DNA of 64,000 nucleotides from Lachnospiraceae bacterium (GTDB taxonomy: Bacteria; Bacillota; Clostridia; Lachnospirales; Lachnospiraceae): assembly GCA_016280395.1 (NCBI GenBank), contig JAEEGQ010000163.1, positions 23,197-87,196 on the forward strand, in the 5' to 3' direction. A program made the position numbers and the translations under genes. Shown piece by piece: positions 51,104-60,422 of this stretch. Each line of letters starts with the position of its first letter. The stretch's first letter is position 1. Under the pieces are notes generated by a model. That model saw nothing but the letters and a program-made list of their open reading frames with translations, ran no database searches and had not been told where the DNA came from.

Positions 51104-52148
51104 GTATCTTCCCGGGCTTAAATTTGGAACGATCGATAAGAACACCGATAAGCGCAGGCACAGCAATGCTTACCACGCAGGATAATATGATGCAAAGCGC
51201 TACCGGCAGCTTTAAAATGCCGTATAAGACCACGCCCATTCCGGATCCGAAAAACGGCTGGTGGAACAGGTAAACCGGAAACGAATTCTTTCCGAGCCAT
51301 TCAAGCCCTTTGAACGGAATACGCGCAAGAAGCTGTGACAGGGCAATGATCCCGAGAATGATCGAAAGTACGGTAAGAAGCGTTAACGGAGTTCGCAAAA
51401 AACTATTCTGCGGCAATGGAATATTTCCCTTAAGAAGGATCATCACCGGCACAAACAGTATCAGCAATATCTTGTTGCGGTCCTTCATTTCACTCTTAAT
51501 ACCGATTGCCATCCCGAACATGAACCAGATCGCGGAATATGTTGTCTTCCAGAGCAGAACTCCCAGTTTGATATTGAGATAGTACAGTACGATTATAAAC
51601 ACGAAAGCCAAGGCACCGGCTGCGATCCTTTGAAAGCTTCCCGTCAGTTTCACTACCAGAAATGCGATCACCGAAATAATAAAGAGCGAATAAATATACC
51701 ACAGATGCTGTGTGTACAGATTTTCTCCCGAAACAAGCTGATAAAGCCACTCTGTAAAGGAAACCTTCCCGTACCCGATGGAGACAAGCTTTGACGCAAG
51801 GGCAGGTATAAGATTTGCAACATAAAAGCACAGATAGACCAGAAGTGAATACAGGACATACGGTATCATCAGTCTTTTGGCCTTGTCCGCGATATACGGG
51901 AGTATCCCTGTCTTTTTGTACTTTTCCGCTCTCAGTGCGAAGGCTGTGCCTGAAATAAAAAACAGAAGCGGCATGTGGAAAGAATATACCACATCATAGA
52001 TCTTCATCGCCACCGCCGAGTTTTCACGGATGACCGTGGTAACGGAATGCCCGAGGACCACCAGTATTATACCGATGCCCCTTGCGATATCCAGCCACGT
52101 CAGTCGCTGTTTGTTTGTGTCATCATATCTGATTCTTATACTTCCCAT
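51087..52148 (-). CDS. Acyltransferase family 3 membrane protein
   Basis: RLTWLDIARGIGIILVVLGHS, FHMPLLFFISGTAF; start moved to MGSIRIRYDD to avoid overlap with the upstream gene. Confidence 0.88.
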   Translation of the reverse strand: MGSIRIRYDDTNKQRLTWLDIARGIGIILVVLGHSVTTVIRENSAVAMKIYDVVYSFHMPLLFFISGTAFALRAEKYKKTGILPYIADKAKRLMIPYVLYSLLVYLCFYVANLIPALASKLVSIGYGKVSFTEWLYQLVSGENLYTQHLWYIYSLFIISVIAFLVVKLTGSFQRIAAGALAFVFIIVLYYLNIKLGVLLWKTTYSAIWFMFGMAIGIKSEMKDRNKILLILFVPVMILLKGNIPLPQNSFLRTPLTLLTVLSIILGIIALSQLLARIPFKGLEWLGKNSFPVYLFHQPFFGSGMGVVLYGILKLPVALCIILSCVVSIAVPALIGVLIDRSKFKPGKILIGKW

Positions 52149-52213
52149 ACAGAACCTCATTATAGTTATAAATTTCATCTGTCCGGAAATGTTTGTACTC
52201 CCGGTCCCGGCAT

Positions 52214-52774
52214 TTATCTTCCCAGATAAACCGCGCCTTCCTCTTTGAGCCACTTTCTCAGTTCCCTGTAATTTGGAACTGTTTTTTCGACCTCTGCCCA
52301 GAATCTTGCGGAATGGTTCATCTCCTTCCTGTGGCAAAGCTCATGTACAACAACATAATCGGCAACTTCCGGCGGCATTGCCGCGAGCAGGTAATTGAAA
52401 TTCAGGTTCCCTTTTGCGCTGCAGCTGCCCCAGACTGTTTTCTGGTTCCGTATGGTGATCCTTCCGTAGGTCACACCGATAAGCGGCGCATAATATTTCA
52501 CTCTTTCCAGGATGATCTTCAGCGCTTTTTTTACAAGTTCATCCCGTTCTGCCGGCGTAAAAGCCGGTGCCTCCGAGCGTTTCTTCACTTTCTGCCGCAT
52601 CTTTTCGAGATGTTTTTCTATCCAGTCACGTTTAGATGTAACAAACTCCGCTATCGCCTTGTCAGTCATCCTTATAGGAGCCCTTACGATAAGCTTAGCA
52701 TCTGTATCTATCGTGACCGCAACAGTGCGTCTCCTGCTCCTGATGACGGTATATCCCGTTTCTTTACGATCCAT
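52214..52774 (-). CDS. M48/SprT-like (YgjP/DUF45) zinc metalloprotease
   Basis: WGSCSAKGNLNFNYLLAAMPPEVADYVVVHELCHRKEMNHSARFW. Confidence 0.92.
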   Translation of the reverse strand: MDRKETGYTVIRSRRRTVAVTIDTDAKLIVRAPIRMTDKAIAEFVTSKRDWIEKHLEKMRQKVKKRSEAPAFTPAERDELVKKALKIILERVKYYAPLIGVTYGRITIRNQKTVWGSCSAKGNLNFNYLLAAMPPEVADYVVVHELCHRKEMNHSARFWAEVEKTVPNYRELRKWLKEEGAVYLGR

Positions 52775-52779
52775 GTTTC

Positions 52780-55700
52780 TTAATCCAGCTCCACAAACCT
52801 GAAGTTTCTTATCTTTCCGTAAACGGGCGGTGCATCTACCCTTAAGCCTATCCTTGCGTTTCCGGGTTCGCTTATCTCAATGTCCAACGAATTAAGTGTA
52901 AAATCGATGTCGGAAGGGTAAATCTCCTTCTCGACGATAACTTCTTCATTACACGTAACGCGCTTAAGATAGAGCCTTACCCTTACACCTGTCGTGTTAG
53001 TTCCGCGGTATTCCACGGAAAGCCTGTATTTGCCGGCTTTATCGACGCGGATATCCCTGCAGAGCTCAAATATAAAATTGGAAATGCTCGAGAAAGAAAG
53101 TTCTCCGTTTTCACAGGACATTTCAACATCATCGGGTTTTCTCCATGTCCACCAGCCCGAAGTCACATCCGTGAATTCTCCCTCCGGTATCAGATCTGTA
53201 CCCGCGGGAGGCAGCTCTTCGCTCTTTTTTCTGTAGAGTGATGCGATATATCTGTCAAGGTTCGGAACAGAAGGATGCGCGGGATCAAAATCCTTAAACG
53301 CAGCAAAAGAAGGAAGGAATCTGCCCTCCGTATCCATCATGCCCATATTCTCATCCCAGCTGCTTATGTTTTTATCCGGAAAGCAGAGCGGTTCCCAGTA
53401 ATACACGCCTGTCCCGCGCCCGCCGGAAACATTTGAAGCGATCTGCATCACAAGTGAGAGCGACTTCTCCTGTTCTTCTATCCCTGCAGGCAGCCCGGCC
53501 ATTTTCATCATCTCTTTGTTGATGTGCTCTGCTTCGCAGTGTCTCCATGGATGTGCCGTCTCCACCACATATACCGGAAGCTTGTACCGGTCGATGAGCT
53601 GGGCCATGGAATCCTTAAGATCCTTAAAAGTACCGTGCCAGAAGGAATAGAATGAAATGCCGATGGCATCGATCTTTTCCATGCCTGCCGCAAACATTGC
53701 ATCGAACCAGTCACGCAGTATAAAGAAGCGTCCGCCCTGGTCAAGATGGATCATGACAGCAATATCCTCCGAGATATCGCGTACAGCACGGATCCCGGCA
53801 TTAACAAGAGCCGCAAGGGCCTGGTAATCCGGAACGGCTCCTTCGGGGAAGAGCATGCCGCTCCTGATCTCGTTCCCTATCTGAACCATATCGGGAAGCG
53901 CATCATTTGCGGAAAGCTCAGCAAGTACATGATGCGTATATTCATAAACCGCTTTTGTCAGACCTTCAAGGTCAAGCCCTTCCCATGCCGCAGGCTTTCT
54001 CTGCTGGCCGGGATCGGCCCAGAAGTCCGAATAGTGGAAATCAAGCATGAAATGCATATCATGATCTTTGATCCTTCTTGCCATCGCAATAGTGTGAGAA
54101 AGATCGCAATATCCGCCGGATTCGGGCACATTCGCGGGTTCATTCCAGATGCGCAGGCGGATCGAATTTATGCCGTTTTTGGCAAGAAGGTCAAGCGGAT
54201 CCCCGGGATTTCCGTCCTGATCCCTAAAGACAAGGCCCAGATCCTCTTTTCCCGGAACGCTTGAAATATCGGCACCTTTAAGGAACCGGGGCTTTTTAAA
54301 CGGCTTCCCCGTGATTGGCTTTGCACCGGGTTCACTGTGTCTGGCACGCTTCACTTCATACATGTGCTTATCGGCCATCACAAGGTATTCCTCAGGCGTA
54401 TGCGAGGATTCCGGATCTGTGTAGATGACACCGCTGCTCACCTCTATATTGCGCTCAAGAAGTCCGTCATGAACACGGCCAATAAAACGAGCAACCTTTG
54501 CTTCTGTAGCATAAGGTATGAAAACTACAAATTCATCACCACCGAAACGGTAAGCATAGGAATCGAGCGGCTTATATACCTTAAGCGCCTCGGAGATGGT
54601 CAGGAGCACCCTGTCTCCGAAGTCGTGTCCGTAGGTATCGTTAATCGTCTTGAAATGGTCAACGTCAAAGAAACATACCGCACAGACGATCTTATCCCTG
54701 CGGTAGAGCTCAAATCTCGGCAGGATCATCTCGTTATAGGTGATCCTGTTATAAAGCCCCGTCAGAACATCACGGTTATACAGGCCTTTCATCCTTGCGG
54801 CGGCATTCTCAAGCTGCGTCTGGATGAAAAGGTTCTGAAGCCTGTTAACAAAGGTGTGATGCGAATCATAGAACTGGGAATGGTCATACAGGAAATCCGG
54901 CTCAAGGAGTATCGTCATGCCCACTCTCCGGTTTCTGAAGTGGATCGGGAAGAACATATAATCCCTTGAATGTTCCGCAGATGCGAGATAATCCATGACA
55001 TCATTGTAGTTCCTGACCGAATACAGACGTTTGCCGCGGTCTTCTCCGGCAACAACGATAAGCGAATCCCTGTCAAGCCTGTCTTCCGAAAAGCTGCTTT
55101 CGGGCATTGCTTCCATAAGGGCCTTATCGACAAGGATGAACAGTCCGTCACAGTCTATATTCCTGATAAATCCCGCAAAGCTCTCAAAAAGCCCGCTGAT
55201 ATTGCGGCACTCTGCAAAACGCTTCTCAAGTTCGAGCGTATGCTCCTCGTGGCGGTTCAGGTCAACAGTATAGTCTATCTGCCACTTCGCATAATCGCGG
55301 TAATCCACAAGACCGGTGTTTGGGCATCCGCAGGTCTCCGCAGGGACTATCTCACTGTGCATATAGGTGTAGATGTCCACTTCCTCGTTGTTCATGAGGG
55401 CGTTCAGCACTTCAAACGCACGGTAACTGAGCGTTCCGCGGTTGTGGTTGACACTTGCGATCTGTGGTTTGTAATAAGCGGCCTTGTCGAGGTTGTCAAA
55501 GCCCGTTACCCTGAAATCCTTAGGGATACTGTAGCCCCGGTTGGTCGCCTCCTTACATATCCCCGCAGCTATATTGTCATTCGCGCAGATAAAGACATCG
55601 GGAAACTCCTTCCCGGCTTCGACCCATTCGGTAAAATAACGGACACCGGTATCAAAATCAAAATCCCCGAACATGTAGCTTTCTTCAGTAACCGGAAGCC

Positions 55701-56181
55701 CAAGCTCCTCCATGGTCTCACAGAAAGCCTCAAAACGCTGTATGCTCTCGTAATGGTAAAGCGGCCCGCCGGCATAGACCATCCTGCGGCAGCCATGAAC
55801 ATCATACATGTGCTTTACCATCTGGCGGATAAGGTTTTTATTGTCGTTCCCGACATAATGGAATCCTTCGACATAATAAGAAATGCTAACAACGGGGACT
55901 TTGACTTTTTTCAGTCTTTCCACCGTGGCAGTGATGACATCCGGATTTTCGGTATTCGAACAATCAAAGATAAACCCGTCGAAATCGTCGTAGTCTATCT
56001 GTTCGTAAAGAGAGTATTCGCCTTCGTTGAATTTCTCATCATGGCTCAGATTGCCGTTGGTATTAAAGGTATAAAGGCAAATGTCCACACCGAGTTCTTT
56101 GGCACCCTTTTTTATTCCGTCCACCCATCCGTAAGTCACGTATCTGCGCCATCCGTCGGTTATCAAAGCGATCTTTTTCAT
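52780..56181 (-). CDS. Four-part fusion: LacI/PBP-type ligand domain + GGDEF diguanylate cyclase + GH53 endo-beta-1,4-galactanase + C-terminal beta-sandwich/CBM-like module
   Basis: aa 1-290 PBP (VTGFDNLDKAAYYKPQIASVNHN); GGDEF at aa 547-551; aa ~631-965 GH53 (FLKGADISSV, LDFHYSDFWADPGQQRKPAAW, MVQIGNEIRSGMLFPEG, VVETAHPW); uninterrupted frame. Confidence 0.92.
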   Translation of the reverse strand: MKKIALITDGWRRYVTYGWVDGIKKGAKELGVDICLYTFNTNGNLSHDEKFNEGEYSLYEQIDYDDFDGFIFDCSNTENPDVITATVERLKKVKVPVVSISYYVEGFHYVGNDNKNLIRQMVKHMYDVHGCRRMVYAGGPLYHYESIQRFEAFCETMEELGLPVTEESYMFGDFDFDTGVRYFTEWVEAGKEFPDVFICANDNIAAGICKEATNRGYSIPKDFRVTGFDNLDKAAYYKPQIASVNHNRGTLSYRAFEVLNALMNNEEVDIYTYMHSEIVPAETCGCPNTGLVDYRDYAKWQIDYTVDLNRHEEHTLELEKRFAECRNISGLFESFAGFIRNIDCDGLFILVDKALMEAMPESSFSEDRLDRDSLIVVAGEDRGKRLYSVRNYNDVMDYLASAEHSRDYMFFPIHFRNRRVGMTILLEPDFLYDHSQFYDSHHTFVNRLQNLFIQTQLENAAARMKGLYNRDVLTGLYNRITYNEMILPRFELYRRDKIVCAVCFFDVDHFKTINDTYGHDFGDRVLLTISEALKVYKPLDSYAYRFGGDEFVVFIPYATEAKVARFIGRVHDGLLERNIEVSSGVIYTDPESSHTPEEYLVMADKHMYEVKRARHSEPGAKPITGKPFKKPRFLKGADISSVPGKEDLGLVFRDQDGNPGDPLDLLAKNGINSIRLRIWNEPANVPESGGYCDLSHTIAMARRIKDHDMHFMLDFHYSDFWADPGQQRKPAAWEGLDLEGLTKAVYEYTHHVLAELSANDALPDMVQIGNEIRSGMLFPEGAVPDYQALAALVNAGIRAVRDISEDIAVMIHLDQGGRFFILRDWFDAMFAAGMEKIDAIGISFYSFWHGTFKDLKDSMAQLIDRYKLPVYVVETAHPWRHCEAEHINKEMMKMAGLPAGIEEQEKSLSLVMQIASNVSGGRGTGVYYWEPLCFPDKNISSWDENMGMMDTEGRFLPSFAAFKDFDPAHPSVPNLDRYIASLYRKKSEELPPAGTDLIPEGEFTDVTSGWWTWRKPDDVEMSCENGELSFSSISNFIFELCRDIRVDKAGKYRLSVEYRGTNTTGVRVRLYLKRVTCNEEVIVEKEIYPSDIDFTLNSLDIEISEPGNARIGLRVDAPPVYGKIRNFRFVELD

Positions 56182-56285
56182 GTCCTGTTCTCCTTATTCT
56201 GGGAAACGTGATCCTCCCACCGGATCACTTTTAAGACTATACGCAATACTGTACACCTTCACCCTTAATGAGCGGCCGGCGGCCT

Positions 56286-56753
56286 TCACACAAGCTTTAA
56301 CCTGTAGACTTCACAACCGTCATAAATCTCATCAAACTTAAAACCATACTTCCCGGCGATATGCCTGGTCACTTCCTGTTCGGGATCGCACTCGATCACG
56401 GCATTCATTCCAAGCTTTCGTGCTTCTTCTATCATCATTTCCGTGAGTCTTGAGGCAAAGCCCTTACCCCATTCGGACCTGTTGAGAAGCCAGCCAAGCT
56501 CGTATGAATCTTCTTCATACTGATGAAAGATGACATACCCTATATATCTTCCGTCATCATCCTCTGCGGCATGTATGCTGCGTTCCTCTGAGTTAAGCAC
56601 ATCATCGAGCAAAGCCTGTGTATCCTCCATGCTGTAAGGATCCTCGATATATTTCATGACCTCGGGATCGGACAATGTCCTGTACAGATCCTCAAGATCG
56701 CTTTCCATGAATTCTCTTATCTTCATGAATTTTGCCCCTTCTGTATCCGGCAC
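56286..56753 (-). CDS. GNAT-family N-acetyltransferase
   Basis: ELGWLLNRSEWGKGFASRLTEMMIEEARKLG. Confidence 0.9.
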   Translation of the reverse strand: MPDTEGAKFMKIREFMESDLEDLYRTLSDPEVMKYIEDPYSMEDTQALLDDVLNSEERSIHAAEDDDGRYIGYVIFHQYEEDSYELGWLLNRSEWGKGFASRLTEMMIEEARKLGMNAVIECDPEQEVTRHIAGKYGFKFDEIYDGCEVYRLKLV

Positions 56754-56775
56754 GGTGTCCCGCGCGTCTTAAACG

Positions 56776-58299
56776 TCATATTTCGATTATCGTGTATGTA
56801 TCTCTCGTCTTCTTTGATTCGTACAGCGCCTTGTCCGCGGTCTTTATCAGGTTGCTGACAAGCTCTGTGCCGTATGCTGCTCCAAAGCTCATGGTTATGC
56901 GCAAATCCCTATTGTTCTCAAAAACGGTCTTTCCGACCTCCGATCTGAGCTTTGCAAGCTTATTTTCAAGGTTTTCCCTTGTGATGTCAAAGAACACGAT
57001 CATGAACTCGTCGCCGCCGTAACGGATGACAACATCGCCCTTTCTGACCGACTTGTCAAGGATCTGAGCAACCCTGCGGATAGCCTCGTCCCCACACTGG
57101 TGGCCGGCTGTGTCGTTGACCTCCTTGAAAAGATCGATGTCAGCCATGACCACGGCCTTGCACGGTTCATAGATGAGCTTTTCATCAAGGAATTTCCTGT
57201 TCCTGATCTTCGAAAGGGAATCAGTATACATCTCCGTTTCGAATTCGGATATCTTTTTCTGCTGGGCAAGGTTCTGCAGCTTGGCTTCGGTTGTATCCTG
57301 ACAGCCGTATACGATATGCGCAAGGCTGCCGTCTTCATTCCTGTCGCCGACCATAAAGATGCCGTCATACCAGCGCTGCGCGCTTTCGCTGTAGAATTCC
57401 ATGCTTGTGGTTCCGTGCTCATTTATGGCTTCAAGGATCTTGTCCTTATCAAGCCATTCGTACAGCCTCTTGCGGAAGCTCTTGGCAACCGACGAAGCAA
57501 CGTTGTTCCTCAGGAACCGGATCGCGTCGGGGTCCTTGGGAACTTTCTCCACATATTCGTTGGTGCTTATCATGCGGTAGCTCATATCGTTGACATCAAT
57601 AAACATGGAGAAATTGAATATCTTGCCGATAGCCTCTATGATCTTTAAGTATTCCTCAAGCTCCTGCTGCGCGGTAATATCGCGATAGCAGCCCATGTAT
57701 ATCTCGAGAGAGCCGTCATCCGGCCGTCTGATGAACCTTCCGGCTCCCGTTACCCATATGATGCTGCCGTCTTTTTTCTGCATACGGTATGTTGCATGCG
57801 TTATGTCGGGCAGTTCGCGATGGATACGCACGGAATCCCAGAACAGTTTGACTATTGCGTCTTTTTCCTCCGGAACAAGGGTTTTCACCCAGCTTTCAAA
57901 TTCATCGGGCAGGTCCTCAAGGCCGTCATAACCGAGCATTTGGCGTGTCTCGTCGTTAAACTCAAAGGAAAGCATGTTCTCATCGCGGTCAAAAGTACAG
58001 AAATACATACCTGCCTTAAGGCCTTTCGCAAACATGTCTTCTCTGTATTTAGCGATCCTGTATTTGCTGTTCGCTTCGTCCAGCCTTCTGTTGCATTCTG
58101 TCAGGATATCGTGCATCTCAGCAGGATAAGCCGACACATCAAAAAGTTCCGAAATATCTTCAACAGCCACGCTTGCCTCGGCGGCAAACTTTCCTATGCC
58201 GTTATCAATACTCTCAGAAATAGCTTTCTTGTCCATAAAAACTCCCTCTGTCTGTTTTATAACAGAACAGCGATCCCGTTTTATCCGGGGATCACCCAC
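56776..58299 (-). CDS. PAS-domain diguanylate cyclase
   Basis: PAS-like YRMQKKDGSIIWVTGAGRFIRR; RKGDVVIRYGGDEF (I-site RxxD plus GGDEF). Confidence 0.92.
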   Translation of the reverse strand: MGDPRIKRDRCSVIKQTEGVFMDKKAISESIDNGIGKFAAEASVAVEDISELFDVSAYPAEMHDILTECNRRLDEANSKYRIAKYREDMFAKGLKAGMYFCTFDRDENMLSFEFNDETRQMLGYDGLEDLPDEFESWVKTLVPEEKDAIVKLFWDSVRIHRELPDITHATYRMQKKDGSIIWVTGAGRFIRRPDDGSLEIYMGCYRDITAQQELEEYLKIIEAIGKIFNFSMFIDVNDMSYRMISTNEYVEKVPKDPDAIRFLRNNVASSVAKSFRKRLYEWLDKDKILEAINEHGTTSMEFYSESAQRWYDGIFMVGDRNEDGSLAHIVYGCQDTTEAKLQNLAQQKKISEFETEMYTDSLSKIRNRKFLDEKLIYEPCKAVVMADIDLFKEVNDTAGHQCGDEAIRRVAQILDKSVRKGDVVIRYGGDEFMIVFFDITRENLENKLAKLRSEVGKTVFENNRDLRITMSFGAAYGTELVSNLIKTADKALYESKKTRDTYTIIEI

Positions 58300-58378
58300 A
58301 TTTTTATAAGTCTAAAGATGATTATAACACACTTTGCTCAAAACACAAAAAATAAGTTCTTCTTTCCGTTATTTTTTT

Positions 58379-58468
58379 GAGCCACAGTGGTCGTTTCTGA
58401 GTCACCGGGGTCGTTTCTCGGTGACTCACTTTCCGAATGAGTCACCGGGGTCGTTTCTCACTGACTCA
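58379..58468. repeat. Array of three palindromic repeat units
   Basis: GAGCCACAGTGGTCGTTTCT (58379-58398), GAGTCACCGGGGTCGTTTCTCGGTGACTCA (58399-58428), GAGTCACCGGGGTCGTTTCTCACTGACTCA (58439-58468). Confidence 0.88.
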
Positions 58469-59532
58469 TTTGCATTACGTCGCATTTTTCGCCGGATGCG
58501 GTTGATATGCCGCTCAAAATCGCCGCTCTCGATAAGCTCGCATAGCAGGTACTGCTCCAATGTCGGGACGGTACATGAATAGAATCCGAGCTTTTCTGAA
58601 AACACGGGAACAAGCGGTTTGGGGAGCACCATATAGCCCGCGCGCAAGGCCGGCGAAACCGTGCGCGTGAAGGTATTCAGATATATCACATTTTGGCTGC
58701 CGGAATTTGAAAATACGGTTTCTTCATGCTTTCGCAAAAAAGAAAATTCGGACTCGAAATCATCCTCAACAATATAGCGCCCGGGCTCCTGCCCCCATCT
58801 GATGTACTCATTGCGTTTTGAAGCATCCGCCGTGACACCGCTCGGAAAGCTGCGGTACGGAGTAATGTGCAGCACTGAAGCAGCTGCACCGGCAAGCGCA
58901 TCGGAGCGGATGCCTTTGTTCCCGAGTGGCAGCATTTCCACCTTGACGCTGCGCGAGCGGTATACCTGCTCTATCTTTTCATAAGACGGCGCTTCAATGG
59001 CATAAACACGCTCACGCCCGAGCAGCTCGACCACAAGGCCGTACAGATACTCGGCGCCGGAACCGATGACGATCTGTTCGGGAGTCACCATCATGCCGCG
59101 GTTACGCGCAAGATAGCCTGCAAGCGCCTCCCGCAGCCGGTCCACGCCCCGGGAAGGTGAGCGCAAAAGAAGTGTCTCGCCCTCTTCACTGAGAACGCGG
59201 CGCACGGCTCTTGCCAGTGTCGGAAAAGGGAAGGATGTCTCGGGAAGGTGCAGGGGAACGCTCTTTGCCGGAGCCTCCGCATAAGCAGGCGAATGCGCAA
59301 ATCCGTCATCCCTGCGGAATATAACATAAAAACCGCTGCGTGCCCTGGCTTCGATATAGCCCTCCTGACTCAAAATGTCATAGCTGTGCTCTACGGTTAC
59401 GGCGCTTAGCCCCCGCTCTTCCGCAAGCATCCTGCGTGACGGCATACGGCTCCCGTACGGCCAGATTCCCTGTATTATCTCATCCCGCAGCGTCTCATAT
59501 AAACTGATATAATTTGGCTTTTCTCTTTTCAT
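58426..59532 (-). CDS. GntR/MocR-family regulator (PdxR-like), apparently C-terminally truncated and lacking the PLP Lys
   Basis: GntR HTH GSRMPSRRMLAEERGLSAVTVEHSYDIL; aminotransferase-like IVEDDFESEF, NTFTRTVSPALRAGYMVLP; C-term ESVRNDPGDSFGK reads through the repeat. Confidence 0.85.
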   Translation of the reverse strand: MKREKPNYISLYETLRDEIIQGIWPYGSRMPSRRMLAEERGLSAVTVEHSYDILSQEGYIEARARSGFYVIFRRDDGFAHSPAYAEAPAKSVPLHLPETSFPFPTLARAVRRVLSEEGETLLLRSPSRGVDRLREALAGYLARNRGMMVTPEQIVIGSGAEYLYGLVVELLGRERVYAIEAPSYEKIEQVYRSRSVKVEMLPLGNKGIRSDALAGAAASVLHITPYRSFPSGVTADASKRNEYIRWGQEPGRYIVEDDFESEFSFLRKHEETVFSNSGSQNVIYLNTFTRTVSPALRAGYMVLPKPLVPVFSEKLGFYSCTVPTLEQYLLCELIESGDFERHINRIRRKMRRNANESVRNDPGDSFGK

Positions 59533-59663
59533 CTGGTATTATAAAAATCTCACATTCTGGCTCTTTTCATAAAACCAATCATAATATATACTATCGTCAT
59601 TATCAAGTCAAGGCGATGTCTGAAACAAAACGCCTTGAAACAATTAATAGACAGAGGCCTTCC

Positions 59664-60422
59664 ATGAGCAGCGAAGAGATAACAAAGACCAACATTGCGG
59701 AAAATATAAGTAATGTCCGGAACATAATCAAAAGCGCATGCGAAAGATGCGGGCGCGATCCCGGGGAAATAACACTTATCGCTGTAAGCAAAACAAAGCC
59801 TTTTACTGATATCCTTGAAGCATTTGCAGCGGGCGCGACAGCCTTTGGCGAAAATTATGTCCAGGAACTGACGAACAAGATCGGGCAAAATGAAAGTCTT
59901 GCTACCCCGAAACCGATAGAGTGGCATATGATCGGGCACCTTCAGAAAAACAAGGTAAAATACCTTGTCGGCCGTACAGCGCTTATCCACTCGGTAGATT
60001 CCGTATCCCTTGCGGAACAGATCGAGAAAGAGGCTGCAAAAAAAGACCTTTCGGTCCGTATCCTTCTCGAAGTCAATGTTGCGCGTGAAGCAAGCAAATT
60101 CGGGTTCGATACAGACAGCCTGCTGCACGCTGCGAAGGAAATATCCGCTCTTCCGCATGTCAAAGTCCTTGGTCTTATGACCTCTGCGCCCGTTACCGAA
60201 AATGCCGAAACAAACAGGGTATACTTTCGTAAGCTCAACACGCTTGCAAAGGAGCTTGCTGCAGAAAAACTGCTTGCAATAGCGGACGGCCAGAGTCCTG
60301 TCCTTTCCATGGGAATGACAGGCGATTATGAAGTTGCGATCGAAGAAGGTGCAACAATGGTCCGTATCGGAACGGCCATTTTCGGAAAAAGAGATTATCT
60401 AAACGGAGGAAACAAAACATGA
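59664..60422 (+). CDS. YggS/PLPBP-family pyridoxal phosphate homeostasis protein
   Basis: LIAVSKTKPFTDI, FGENYVQEL, EWHMIGHLQKNKVKYL, VLGLMTSAP, SMGMTGDYEVAIEEGATMVRIGTAIFG; start chosen at MSSEEITK (AGAGG upstream). Confidence 0.93.
   Translation: MSSEEITKTNIAENISNVRNIIKSACERCGRDPGEITLIAVSKTKPFTDILEAFAAGATAFGENYVQELTNKIGQNESLATPKPIEWHMIGHLQKNKVKYLVGRTALIHSVDSVSLAEQIEKEAAKKDLSVRILLEVNVAREASKFGFDTDSLLHAAKEISALPHVKVLGLMTSAPVTENAETNRVYFRKLNTLAKELAAEKLLAIADGQSPVLSMGMTGDYEVAIEEGATMVRIGTAIFGKRDYLNGGNKT

Noticed and set aside
51087-52337. Long acyltransferase start at 52337
   Set aside because: Would overlap the metalloprotease gene by over 100 bp with non-conserved sequence; start at 52148 fits the family better
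54970-56211. 413-aa plus-strand ORF
   Set aside because: Antisense to the PBP-GGDEF-GH53 gene; no recognisable domain, explained as a shadow ORF of codon bias
58379-58468. Possible CRISPR array
   Set aside because: Only three imperfect palindromic units without uniform spacers and no cas genes nearby
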